Of a DNA stretch of 64,000 nucleotides, positions 46,901 to 58,698 are shown piece after piece. The notes beneath the pieces were generated by a model that was not told the origin of the DNA, searched no databases, and saw only the letters and a program-made list of their open reading frames with translations. The first letter of the stretch is position 1. Every line of letters begins with the position of its first letter. Source of the DNA: Diogma glabrata (taxonomy: Eukaryota > Arthropoda > Insecta > Diptera > Cylindrotomidae); NCBI GenBank assembly GCA_963693315.1, contig OY856188.1:100497462-100561461 (forward strand), written 5' to 3'. A program made the translations under genes and the position numbers.

Positions 46901-48329
46901 TCTACGAATAAGTTTCTCCCATTAAAACTATCGTATATTGTACTAAGATGGCTCAGTACGTTACATTAAAAAATGCCATCTATCTCTCTCAAAAGTAGCT
47001 ATAGAAACGCTATCTCATGTATGACTTTGATTCTTGGTGCGATCACAAGCACCATTTTGACTGCAAAATAGAAAAGTTGATGATAATTATCTTAATTATC
47101 TTACACAGCACAGTTGTGTTTAAACTGAAGTGTGGCAACATGTATTAACATCACTTTTGACGAACTTATCATACTTTAAGCTTACTCCAATAAAACCGGA
47201 AAAAGGGATAGTTAAAGTGATAAACAGTTGAATGGTCTTTTAGGTCAGGTCTGGTCTGGTCATTTTTATATTTGTACAGGTTGTGAGATTGTCTGCAGGT
47301 TTGATTGATTGGTTGTGTTAGATTTTACATGTAAAAGTTAAACAAGATGGGTGACAATAATCTTACTCCTTGCACCCGCCAATATTTTGGCTTTTCATTA
47401 TTGAACTTTAAGTGATACTGGAAGTATTGATTTGAGTAAATCCAACTGCAGCTTTCTATGGCTTACGATAACGAATGGTCTTTGTGGTACTGTATTTTTT
47501 CTTCAACCATTTTCTATTAATAATATGAGCTATGTAGAAGGAATACAATTTATATCACATTAACAAATAAAAATCCTTTAAGACCTGGGTCCCACAAAAA
47601 CATGCGTTTTGAGTTGTTGATAGACGCAGTTTTTTTTGTTTTTTATATTTTTTGTTAAAGAATGGTTAACTCAACAATAAATCATATCACAAATAAAATA
47701 TGACATAGGTCATTTCATGATAGCATATAAGGAAAATAAAAATAAAATAAGACCTAAAAAGTAAATTTGCGGGAGCATGAACTATAATGGGGTTTCCAAT
47801 AATCCAGCTAGCGGTACGTTCTTTGATCTTGTGTTAACACGAATAAATAAATAAATAAACGTATCTTATAAATCGGGCAATTTTTTTTTTAAATAAAAAG
47901 TGTTGTGTTATAGGGTTTACAATATGTGTCACAACAACACATAAATACCTTTTAAGACGTAGGTCCCACAACAACTTGCGCATTCTTGACCATTCAAAGG
48001 TAACTATATACCGGCTTTTTTCTGTAAACCATAGATCGGCCGATGAATGAGACCATTTTGTCCAATTATGAAACGAAATCTTCCAGATCATTCATTTTCA
48101 AGTCAACCCGGATCATATACCAAATTTTCATCAAGATCCCATGCGTTTTTGTCAACCTACAAAACAACCACCCTTAGGAGTTCGTATCATTTCCTTGACC
48201 AAAAGGGATGTTTTACCCGGTGAAGTTTTAGATAAACATAAGGGCGATAACGGTAGATCACCCCGAATATCGGTTGTTGGACTTTGTTTAACAAAACGAA
48301 AATTCTTCGTAAATCTTTCATAAGTAGAT
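43986..48329. other. 4.3 kb A+T-rich stretch, no gene recognised
   Basis: Largest block without a recognised element. AAGACCTGGGTCCCACAA near 47581 recurs as AAGACGTAGGTCCCACAA near 47960. Near 47780 a short frame with SGTFFDLVLT faintly resembles the LDLVLTN box of LINE endonucleases but is too short to call. The rest gave nothing on either strand. Confidence 0.5.
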
Positions 48330-49977
48330 GGGCTATTATTTTGAAAACGTACATTTTTTGTCGATTTTTAAATTTTTGATTTTTGAAAAATCTAAAATTT
48401 TGATATATTGTTGGTATTGACGAAAGAAAAAAAGTGATTGCTGGTTTTATTTTTTGAGTACTCTGAATCGGAGTTATGCTCGGTTGAATTTTTGAGGCTT
48501 TTCCACGTAGTTTTGGTAATGGTGTCAATGTTTTGTTAATAGGTGCCACAAACTTCATACGATTTACGTATGTTTTCGCAAATAAAGAGAAAAATAGTTG
48601 AATAATCGAAATGTGTAAGTTGGAAATTAATAATTTTTCTCTTTTCCACTAGGCGGCGCGTTAAACCTTGGTTTACTTCAAAGCTCATATCTCAACAATC
48701 GTCTTTTTTTTGTTTTCACAAATTTTAAAGTAAATACATGCAGCTATGAAACTAAAAAATAAATAGTGAGAGATTCCATATGGTTTTTTTATACGACTTT
48801 TGAAAGTTTAGTATATGAAAAATTCACATGTGTTTTTACATGGAACTGCACATGGAAAGGGTCCATCGGATGAGATTGGAAGCACACTTAAAAGAGAAGC
48901 ACGGAGAGCATCGCTTAAAGGAGAGAAAATCAACAGCAGGGTATCATTTGAAATGATAGAAATTCGGTCGAAAAAAATCAACCACGTATGATATTTTCAT
49001 ATGTGTCTTCAGGAGATATCGATCTACAGGAGTAATTTCTTTTGCGGTTTTCGGACATTAAAACAATTAGTGGACCTCAAGGATCTCAGTACTTTTACGG
49101 GATAACACTACACGCGATAAAATAATTGCCAAAATGTTTTCCTTTTCCGATAATCAGAAATATTTCAATTTAGAGGCAAAAAAAGTATATAAATTATTTT
49201 GTTTATGTATTTGTTTGTAATATTATTATTGTTTCATTAAATTATGATTTTTATAGAAAAAATATTTATTAACAATAGTTTCATGCTTATGATAGTGTTA
49301 AGATGTTGAAAGTAAATCACAATCTTCGGTCGTTGGAATCTCGAATTCTTATTCTCAATAAAAACCTGTTTTCAATGAGCAATGCACAGAATATGATTCA
49401 ATATTTAGTATAGATGTTAAAATATAAGATTTTCAATATATTAGATTCACATTTAGTAAAGCATAATTAATTTGATGCAAAAACACATGTGAATTGTTCA
49501 TATATTAAACTTTCAAAAATCATATAAAAAAATCCATATGGAATCTCTCACTTTTTAATTTTTAGTTTCATAGCTGCATGTGTTTACTTTAAAATTTGTG
49601 AAATCAAAAAAAAGGACGATTGTTGAGATATGAGCTTTGAAGTAAACCAAGGTTTAACGCGCCGCCTAGCAGAAAAGAGAAAAATTATTAATTTCCAACT
49701 TACACATTTCGATTATTCAACTATTTTTCTCTTTATTTGCCAAAATATACGTAAATCGCATGAAATTTGTGGCACCTATTAACAAAACATTGACACCGAC
49801 CAAAACTACGAGAAAAAGCCTCAAAAATTCAACCGCGCCTAACTCCGATTCAGAGTACTCAAAAAATAAAACCAGTAATCACTTTTTTCTTTCGTCAATA
49901 CCAACAATATATCAAAATTTCAGATTTTTTAAAAATAGTCGATTTTTTTTCGATGCACATTTTCAAAATAATAGCCC
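48330..49977. mobile_element. TIR element with ~500-bp arms and possible 4-bp TSD (AGAT)
   Basis: Left end GGGCTATTATTTTGAAAA, right end TTTTCAAAATAATAGCCC. The arms (about 48330-48845 and 49480-49977) are reverse complements over roughly 500 bp, including GGCGGCGCGTTAAACC/GGTTTAACGCGCCGCC and TTCATAGCTGCATGT. AGAT lies immediately outside both ends (48326-48329 and 49978-49981). The 640-bp core carries a transposase-like C-terminal frame. Each arm also holds an outward-reading frame starting MKFVAPINKTLTP. Confidence 0.85.
48842..48991 (+). pseudogene. Transposase-like C-terminal fragment (HGKGPxDxIGxTLKR motif)
   Basis: The frame reads GTAHGKGPSDEIGSTLKR, then EARRASLKGEKINSR and KKINHV before TGA. 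I recall the pattern SHGKGPxDGxGGxxKR with a following basic helix from the C-termini of proteins encoded by certain TIR elements in insects and other animals, where it follows the catalytic core. The superfamily name is not certain to me. It begins exactly where the left arm ends and nothing further of the protein is present, so this is an internally deleted derivative of a larger autonomous element. Confidence 0.6.
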
Positions 49978-50028
49978 AGATATATTTTTTCATGTAATTT
50001 TGACAATATTTCTGTACATTTAAGTGGT

Positions 50029-50585
50029 TAATAATTTTTAATTCACTAGACTTGAATATTGAGCAATTTTGAATCATATATTAGAGATTTTTGAGCATTT
50101 AATTTCAAACAATTAATTAAGTTATTTTGAATTTTTCAATTCGAAAGTATATTTTGGATTTTTCTCAGATAAAACTCCATTTTTCTCTTATACGTGTTTC
50201 GGAATTGAAATGTCTTTCAAACTCGTAGATCACAAGTTATTCATTCAATGCTAACTTACTTAGAGTATGTGATAAACATATGTTCGTAGAGTGAATGAGA
50301 CTAAAATATACTAGAATTGGGTAATTGAATTACAAAAAAAAACAGAAATACCCATTGAAAAAAAACTCAACTTAAACTAGTTAAATAATGATCTTCAACT
50401 TTGAAATTTTATCGCCTCAAAAGGTTAGTTGGATAGCTTGTCTGAAAAAACGGATTCGAACCTTGGCACTGATGAGGATAGTTCGAATCCCAATCCGAAA
50501 CAAACCCGTTCTAGAGAAAAATGGAATTTTATATATAGTTCAAAATTGTTCAATATTCAAATCTAGTGAATTAAAAATTATTTAA
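50029..50585. mobile_element. Inverted-repeat element, arms about 46 bp
   Basis: TTAATAATTTTTAATTCACT at 50029 and AGTGAATTAAAAATTATTTAA ending about 50585 are reverse complements. Pairing continues inward through AGACTTGAATATTGAGCAAT/ATTGTTCAATATTCAAATCT. The interior (about 460 bp) includes a weak box B-like GTTCGAATCCC near 50481. No transposase is present. Confidence 0.65.
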
Positions 50586-51364
50586 TTTGGTTCTTTAAAA
50601 ATTTAATTAAATGGAGATATATCTGACATTTGAATGCAAGTTTCTTAAAACTAGTTTTTGACTTTCTCGGCATCAAATTTAGTACGATTAAAATTTTGTT
50701 AACGTTTTTTATATTTTTTTTTTTTCAAACACCTCTTTTTCCGCATATACATAATATTATTATTTATTCTCTGAACATTTAATTGTTATTCCATCGTTTT
50801 TAATCGACATTTTAATAAAATTAAATAAAATGAAAGTTAAAAGCAGAAGCAAAAGCATCTTCAATCTTACACAAGATCATTCTGAGATTCTGTTTTTGTT
50901 TTTATTTTACTTATATTTTATTACAAATAAACAAAATTAAAAAGTAATTATACAACAAAAATTTAGCTGTTAAGAAAATAAAACTGACTAACGATGTGTT
51001 TTATGATTTGATCGTGTCAGAATTAGGGCTTGGATGAGCAAACCCCTTTTTATTTCTTCGATTTATTCATTAAATTTGTTTTGTTTTATTTTACCACAGT
51101 ATTTTAAAAGCTAGAGAAATTCGATTTAAAACTGTTGAATTTTCTTCTTATTTTTTTCAATTAATTGACTATAAAAACAATTTCCTTATGTTATGGCAAA
51201 TTTAGAGTTCAAGTTTTTTATGCTTGTAAATAGTGTTGGGTACACTGAGAAATACATGGTTTAATCGCCTAATTATCATGTCTCTCAATTCGGTTAACAA
51301 AATTCATCAATTTGTTCTGAAATGAAACAAAACGTTTTTGACCCAAATTTGACACCTAATAAAA
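50586..51364. other. A+T-rich stretch, nothing recognised
   Basis: Low-complexity sequence with short frames only. Confidence 0.45.
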
Positions 51365-51545
51365 AAACATTGCAATTTTTTTTAGAATTTTGCGGTACAC
51401 ACTTGTGAGTTACTTTACAAAAGAGCAACTTTTAGACCGCCCTCCTCCCCTACGTTTCGACATTGATTGACAGAACAATTTGAAAAAATTCACAGAGACA
51501 GGAAGTTTAATAAATTTTTAACGTAAATTATAGGGAAGTCTCGGG
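51365..51545. repeat. Dispersed repeat D, copy 2
   Basis: Partner of 14390-14560, with GCAATTTTTTTTAGAATTTT, CTACGTTTCGACATTGATTG and TTTAATAAATTTTTAACG in the same order. Confidence 0.7.
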
Positions 51546-51954
51546 TAAAAAGATGGCGGATAAAACAGCAAGCAAAGTTGTTTACGTTTGATTTATAGGT
51601 CCGTGAGGGTATCATATTGAACAGCTCTACTTCAGAATTCCTTAAAGATATATTTTGGCATTTTACACCACACAGTTTTTTGTATCATTTTGAATAATGA
51701 CGTTTCCTGTGTGTTTTCTTTCCACGCTTAGCTTTGAACCTATAATTGATTGAAAATCTTTAAAAGTATTTGAATGATAAAAAATTAGTAAGTCTTTAGT
51801 TAAAAATATAGCGCAATGTTTAATCCTCAAACTAATATTTATTAAGGGGGCGGGGATTTTATTTGAAAGACCACCTAATACAAGAAATGGGGAAGTACGG
51901 ATACAAACCAGAGAGGTGAGTTTCTGTTAGAATTTTTAATAAAAGAAAACCTTA

Positions 51955-54213
51955 GGCAAGACAGGAAGTGTTAGATTTAACGGTAGGAAGTATCGAAGTA
52001 GGTCAGTTTATAAAGAACTGGAGAGTATCAAATGAACCCTCCCTGTTGGATCATAGAATGATTCTGTTTGAACTGGATAGTACGAAATAGGAATCACACA
52101 AAGTGGGTTCAATTTGAGGAGAACCTTAAAGAAAGTCTACAGCTAGTAACTGTTAGAGGGACAGTAAAACACTACACCGCGCTAGAACAAGCCGTAGCGG
52201 AGGTAAATCTGGCAATCACCAAGGCGTTTGAAGCCAGCTGCAGAATTACTAAGGTAAAAGAGCAGAGGGAAGCGTTTTGGTGGAGCAAGGAGTTCTAAAG
52301 TTAAGAACAGAAGTACGAAGACTTTTCAATAGAGCAAAGCAATCCGGAAACTGGGAAGAGTATACCAGGGTACTTACCACCTACAATAAGGAAATTAGAC
52401 GGACAAAGAGGGGCAGTTTCAGAACCTTTTGTGATAATATCTCGGCAGCGCCTGTAGCGGCTAGGCTGCATAGGGCTTTGACGAAGAACGGTGTCGAGAT
52501 TAAAACTTCGTTGAGAAGGCCTTATGGTACGCATGCGGAGGATGAGCAGCAGAGAGCTGCTCTTCTTCTAGAAACACACTTTCCGGGAGGCATAAGCGCG
52601 TGTACAGAAGACACGGGTAAACAGAAAACTAAAAGACCAAGCCCAGAGGACTGGACGGTGGCTGCCTCACTTTTTACGGCGGAGCGAATTAAGTGGGCCA
52701 TAGGCACTTTCCAGCCTTACAAATCACCAGGAGTGGACGGTATAGTCCCAGCTCTCCTGCAGAGTGGGTAGAAGTGGCTGTTACCGCACCTCCTGGGCAT
52801 ATTCAGGAGAACTGAGCCAGTTCTGGCTTATCCAGAACCATGGAGAACCGTGAAAGTGATATTTATTCCGAAAGTAGGTAAGAAAGATGAGCACTCAGCC
52901 GAAGTCTCATAGACCCATTAGTTTAACATCTTTCATGTTAAAAACGATGGAAAAGGTGATCGACAACTACATACGAACCAAAACCTTGGCGAGATCACCT
53001 TTGCAAGATAGTCAACACGCATACAGAACGAGCAGATCAACGGAAACCGCACTGTTCACGTTGACGAAAGAATTAAGAGAGGCGGTGGACAACAAAAAAG
53101 TTGCTATCTGTGCTTTCCTGGACATTGAAGGAGCATTTGAGAAGTGATAAAAAGGTTGACAACACCACAACCGACAGAATGTGTGAGATGCTGAGAAATA
53201 GAGTATCAGAAACCAAGGCTGGGGATTGCAAAATCAGCCTTGGCACCACTAGGGGCTGTCCGCAAGGGGGGTCTTATCACCCCTCATGTGGAGTCTAGTG
53301 GTGGATGAAACCCTAACAATATTTAGTAACCAGGGCATTAAATGTCTTGGGTACGCGGATGACATTGTCATTATCGCCAGAAGTAAGTTCGAAGAAACAC
53401 TTTGTGATATAGTACAGAAGGGACTGAATCTGGTAGATACTTGGTGCACATCTGGGGGACTAAAACTCAATCTGAGTAAAACCACGATGGTCCCGTTCAC
53501 CAAGAAAAGAAAACTTAATATGCAACCCATCATGATGAGGGGCTCCATAATTGAATCTGCACAGGAAACTAAATATCTAGGAGTAATTCTTGATAGCAAA
53601 CTCCTGTGGAGAAGCCACATGAAAGCAGTGTTAAACAAAGACGTAAGAGCTCTAATGGTATGCAAAAACCTTGCGGGTAAAACAGGGGGGAGCAGCCCAG
53701 GAATCCTAAGGTGGATGTATACCATGATAGTTAGACCAGCTATCACTTACGGAGCCGTGGCATGGAGCAAAAGAGCCCAGCATAATGCTGGGAAAACTGA
53801 ATTGAAAAATGTGCAGAGGCTGGCCTGTATCTGCATAACGGGGCAATGAGGACTTGTCCTACCGCGTCAATGGAGATGCTGTTAGGACTGGTTCCGCTCC
53901 ACTTGCAGATTAAAAGCGTAGCTAGGGAAACCATACTGAGATTTAGCATGGAGGGTATGGGTAAGGAAAAGATCATAAAGTCTAGATATCGGGATAGTCT
54001 TTCAAGAGATAATCCCTTGATTGAGTTTCCTAAAGATGGAATGATTAAGCAGTACAACTTCGATAAGAAATATACATCGCATTTGTGTAAAAAAGCAGAG
54101 TGGAGCAGTGAATACACTACGTACCATCTAGGTAACGATGTTATCAAATGGTACGCGGATTGGTCCAAAACCGGGGTAGGGGTGGGCGTCGGAGTATTTG
54201 GACCGAAAACATG
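51955..54213 (+). pseudogene. LOA/R1-type LINE relic: endonuclease end, reverse transcriptase, start of RNase H
   Basis: From about 51960 one frame ends the endonuclease (KNWRVSNEPSL then LDHR where the family has SDHR). After frameshifts, blocks from 52068 and 52277 cover the linker, with FQPYKSPGVDGIVPALLQ. The RT follows: HRPISLTSFMLKTMEKVID from about 52910, LDIEGAF (motif A) near 53120, GCPQGG (motif B) near 53255 and YADDIVIIA (motif C) at 53352. The last block, WYADWSKTGVGVGVGVFGPK near 54150, is the start of an RNase H domain (DGSK changed to DWSK). RNase H places it in the I/R1/LOA group, unlike the other LINEs here. It is less A+T-rich than its surroundings. At least four frame breaks and both ends are lost; the 3' break at about 54213 is not a normal 5' truncation. 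Confidence 0.85.
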
Positions 54214-56318
54214 GAATTAGAACTATTAAGAATCGTATTGAATTTGTATATATTTCTGTCTGAATTGATAGAGTTCCCAATTTTAACAATTATTAAATGA
54301 TTATTAAATAAGTTGGTGATATCAGCAGAGTCATGAAAAACGCGAGCATCACATCTAAAAGAATCACAATCAACAGATTTGCTCGAATGGTTTTTATTTA
54401 AAAATAAATTAACATTCTTCCACAACTCAGTTTGGCTTGAGTCAACAAACATTTTATTGAAATATTGTTTTTTTGCTATATATAATATTTTTCGACTTTA
54501 ATTGTTTACTGAGGCTGTCTAGTTCAGATTTTACAGCAAAATCATTTCTATTTAATTTATGCTTCTTCAGAAGCTTATTTTTCCTACGAATGCCAGATGT
54601 CATATGCAATCCATGGACACAGTGTATTTTTAAGTTTAGCTTCAACACTTTTAGTTTTAGTAAATTTGTCAATTAACTCATTATGTTTTTCACTATTGGG
54701 CTCCATACTGTCAAATGGTCCTGAGTATAAAAAATTCTGAAAACTTTCATTTATTTTTTCAGAGTCTGTTATGCGCTTTTCAACCCTTTTTCTTTTATAT
54801 TTTAATGCAAAACGAAAGTTGGAGGGAAGGGATTAAAGTTGGAATTATGATCACTTAGATTAGAATATATTGTCGATGTAGAAACATCATCAACGTTAAA
54901 AAGCTGGAGACAACATGATCTAGAATATTACCACTATAGCAGCACGCGTAACATTGGTATTCGTGACATTTAAACCAAAGCTAAGTAATAAATTTTTATA
55001 GTTAGTCACAAAATCCACGTTTTCATGGAATGGAATGGAATGTTTATATCACCAAGTAAGATGTTCTCATATTTCCTATCCTTACAATCTGGTGGACGAT
55101 AAATTGCCCAGAGCTTGAATTGAATTGAATCTGTAAGACTTCTAGGAGTGGAAGTTTAAAACAATATGAAGTGGAATTCTCATATTTTCAACCTAGCTAA
55201 GAAGGCTGTTCAAAAACTAGGTTTTTTGGGGCAATGCCGAAAGTTTTTTAATAGCGAACAGCTTATTTTAATATACAACTCTTTTATACGACCTTGTATG
55301 GAGTACTGTTCTCACATATGGGGTGGAGCATTTTTTACTAGTTTGAAGTGCCTTGATTCTGTTCAGCGCACAGCTGTTAAATTGATTGGCAACTCAACTC
55401 TTACTAATGAGCTTGATTCCTTTCAGCACAGACGAGATGTTGCTGATCTGACAATTTTCTATAAATACATTATGGATGAACGAACTTCTATAGAGATTAA
55501 ATCAATTTTACCTGAACTAGCAAACCATTCGCGTAACACCATAGCAAATGTTGTAGCCCATCCTTTTACGGTTCATATAAAAAGGTGTATAGCTGTTGCT
55601 TTTTAACGTGACTTTTTCAACAGAGTTTCTCATCTTTGGAATGCCTTACCTCCCAGGGTTTTCCCCGATAGCTTTAATCTTCAAAACTTTAAAGTTAGTG
55701 TTCATAAATTTCTTAAAGAAACTAAATTTATTCATTCTATATTCTAAATTATTATTTAGTCCTAATCCCTAGTTGGCATGGTATCTTTGGATATTCACAG
55801 ACGTTAATTTATAATTTATTATAATTAGCACTAAACATGCCTAATTTGTATAAAAAAAGAGCTTGGTACCCACAAATTTGGAGATCTCAATTTCAATAAA
55901 TTGATTGGCAATAATCAGCATTCAAGAGTCGGAATTCAATATCATTCCTGATAAATAGTGCCAGACCACCACCAACTCCATCATCTCTGCAAGAAAATAG
56001 ACCGTTATAATTGTTTATATTATATCCCATTACATTCTTACTCTGCACCCAGCTTTCTGAAATTACTATAATATGAACATCAGATTCTAAAGAATCAATA
56101 AATTCTAAAATGCCATCAAATTTGCATAAATTATTCATACTACAAATATTAATTTGTAGAACATTCAATTGTTTTACATTAGAAGTCACAGAACAGAGGT
56201 TTTGTTTTATTTTGAAATCATTAACATTTAAAAAATGTTCATCATAACAATTTTTCTTTAATATTAATAATCTATTTAAGATTAATAGTCCAGTCATTTT
56301 AGCATAAAAAAGGGTCAA
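54214..56318 (-). pseudogene. Reverse-strand LINE endonuclease, split by a CR1-type LINE
   Basis: Read leftward from 56318: LNVLQINICSMNN and VISESWVQ, then DGVGGGLALFIRND (APE endonuclease start). The insertion 55118-55857 follows. The domain then resumes with AIYRPPD near 55090, LLGDINIP near 55045 and the catalytic SDHN near 54850. Further on, 54672-54454 gives RRKNKLLKKHKLN, and 54452-54220 gives LWKNVNLFLNKN and DITNLFNNH, the usual linker before the reverse transcriptase, which is missing. This is a LINE lineage different from the others in the window. Frameshifts occur near 54800-55020. It ends where the LOA-type relic ends, so a deletion or rearrangement probably joined them. Confidence 0.8.
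55118..55857 (+). pseudogene. 5'-truncated CR1/Jockey-type LINE, copy 3, with 8-bp TSD
   Basis: Starts just after reverse transcriptase motif C (matching about 12807 of the 10.5-kb copy) and runs to the family 3' end and a short A-tail. AGAGCTTG flanks it at 55110-55117 and 55858-55865, the target duplication expected from LINE insertion. Two nonsense changes are visible: GAA to TAA at about 55157 and CAA to TAA at about 55604. Between them a 146-codon frame is open. Removing the insert and one TSD copy joins the host endonuclease frame locally. Confidence 0.92.
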
Positions 56319-57222
56319 CCTCGCAATGAGAGATAATAAGCTTAATTTTCGTATAAACCTTCATTTTGGCGTTCTAAAAGTTGTCTCAAAAGTCTCATAA
56401 AATCCCGTGTCTGCGTCGTAAGTTATTCAAGATCAAAGGTAACACAAATCAGTTGTTCGCGGTTTCTATTGCTCCAATGATGGTAACATCCAGTACAAAA
56501 ATTAAAGAGCATAAAATTTGCGACAAACTTTACTCGAAACATTTTTTCATGCGCTCAACCGTTTTTGCGATAGAGGGCGGTGATCGCGCAGCGTTCAGTC
56601 GTACGTACTGTAATGCAAGGTCAACCATGAATATCTGTGAATCCTACCTTAAATTTTGAATAATTTGTATTATTTATTAGTTAATACATTGTATTTATTA
56701 ACATTTTGCATATTTTTAAATATTCATTTAGTAATACTTACCTACATTGTGTACTTAAAAACTCATTAAATGAAATACTTATTGTATATCTTAACATATT
56801 GAAAGTAGATTTTATGAAGAAAAGAAGATTGTAAAAAGATCGCTACTTGCTACGTTCATGCTGCAAACTATACTCTTGTTTGGAAAACGCGTTCGCACTA
56901 GTAATACACACTATTTTTTGTAACTAATGCGCAAAATTCATTAAATTTTTATTTAATTTTTGATTATATAATTTGTTTAATTTAAATTTGTAAAATTTAA
57001 GATCTATTCAAATATAAATTAAGATGCACCGCGCCATCGTTGTAATATTTGTATTCAAAATGTAACGTAGGTAGATTCCAGTACGTATAAAGCCGAAGTA
57101 AATTTGATTTCATAAAATCGACCATCTTTCCAAATGCTGTTTGATGGTAATGTAACTATGAGAAAAGAATAAAAACAAATAAGGACAACGAAGATGATGA
57201 TGATGAAACAGAAATTCTAAAG
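56319..57222. other. No recognisable gene
   Basis: A 92-codon plus-strand frame at 56381-56659 has a mixed, plausible composition but no motif I know. The region could hold the 5' leader of the reverse-strand LINE. The rest is A+T-rich. Confidence 0.45.
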
Positions 57223-58395
57223 CAGTGGACCTCAACCTTTTAGTAACAACGAGCATATTCCAAATTACCGATGATGTAACGGGCACCATTTATTTTCCAA
57301 GGTAAATTTATAGTGACTTTAATAATCAATAACAAAATTATTTATTTCATAAACATGTATATCATATATTAATACACAAAAATAACAAAAATTAATACAA
57401 CAAACTAATTTTGATTCCAAACAAGTTTTACTAAAAGTTTGATTCAAGTGAGCTTGTGATCTTTGGCACTGAGTATCAGTGGCTAATACCTCATAATTAG
57501 GGTTGTAAGTTGATTTTTCTGCCCGCAGACAATCATCAAGATGCTCGTCGGTAATTCGAGATCTGTATTTTGATTTAATTATGTTCATAGTTGAAAACAA
57601 TGATTCGCATAAATATGTGGAACCGAAGAACGATTTTATCTTGTATGCTGCAATTTTTAATAACGGATACTTTTCTATATCAACCAAGTTCCAAAAGTTG
57701 TCATCTGTTACATATGATTTCAGCACAATGTTATTTGTAAGATCCAAAATCTGAAGTTCCAGTTTCTCTGGAGTTTCTCCATTCTCCTTTTCCAACAAGA
57801 TTTCCAGTTGATGTCGCTAATGATGTTACATTTTTTTGGCTAGTAAATGGATTTACAAAAAAGATGGCCATTGGTTCTATTATAGCAAACTGTTCAAATC
57901 TTTTTTCAAACTGTTCTGTGAGTTTTTGAAGGTGGATAATAAATGATGATGGGTCAAAATCTCTACTATCTCACCATTTTATTCATATTTTGAAAATGCA
58001 CCAGGTACTTAATTTTCAGATGAGATATCCATAAATAAAGTTTTGATTTAAATGAGTTTACAGAGTCTATTATTGTAACAATATGTTTATCTTTCCCTGA
58101 AGTTTCAGGTTTAAAGCATTCAATTTTTGCATGATATCCGTTAGAAATCCCAAATTCATTAACCAGTAAGGATCGTTCAATTGATCAAAGTGTTGATTTT
58201 TAGATTCGATGATTTTTTTGATCTCTTCAATCAAGCTTAAAAATCTTATAAGTACTTTACCTTTACTGAGCCATCGTATCTCTGCAAGAGAAGATCGAAA
58301 TGATTTTCAAAACCTTCTAGTAAAGCCTTGAACAGTTGGTGCTGTAAAGGAGCTGCTCGAATAGAAGTAACAATTTTCATTACTATTTTTATAAC
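57223..58395 (-). pseudogene. hAT transposase pseudogene with surviving 3' terminus
   Basis: Read leftward: IVTSIRAAPLQHQLFKAL, then IRWLSKGKV (family: VRWLSRGKV) after a frame change, then NDPYWLMNLGFLTDIMQKLN and LNLKLQGK, all typical of BED-finger/GTF2IRD2-like hAT transposases. Next comes a degraded stretch, then FEQFAIIEPMAIFFVNPF. The 57798-57319 frame contains NLVDIEKYPLLKIAAYKI and STYLCESLFSTMNIIKSKYR, the hAT dimerisation domain. At 57223 the sequence CAGTGGACCTCAACCTTTT is a hAT-type terminus about 100 bp beyond the stop, so this is the true 3' end of the element. The N-terminal half with the BED finger is missing, and frameshifts make it inactive. Confidence 0.85.
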
Positions 58396-58698
58396 ATGGG
58401 AAAATGAAAGTATTTTACTGGTTTGCCGAGCGCATTTAAAGAAGATGGACGTGGATAAAACTCTCCGTCGTGATAAATATATATATACTTTTTACTTTAA
58501 TAATTTACCATATTTAAAGTGTCTTATTACTCAATAAAAGTTATCTAAAATGTGTTTCAAACCAAGTGCTTCAATAATATATAATATATGATATATAATA
58601 ATATATAATAATGGTGGTATTTTAAAAATAATTTAATTTTTCTAATTAAAAGATTGAAAAATCAGGAAAATAATTTTTTTTCTCTTGAAATTCTCGTA
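58396..58698. other. A+T-rich spacer
   Basis: ATATAATATATGATATATAA low-complexity sequence near 58580. The lost N-terminal part of the hAT pseudogene would be expected here but is not recognisable. Confidence 0.4.

Noticed and set aside
47760..47850. Possible LINE endonuclease scrap with SGTFFDLVLT
   Set aside because: Only about ten residues resemble the LDLVLTN box and no other endonuclease motif is nearby.
50440..50520. tRNA gene candidate with GTTCGAATCCC
   Set aside because: Box B-like word is present but no cloverleaf can be folded and box A is poor. Probably chance within an inverted-repeat element.
56381..56659. 92-codon plus-strand frame as a host gene
   Set aside because: No domain, no conserved context, and it lies opposite the probable leader of the reverse-strand LINE.
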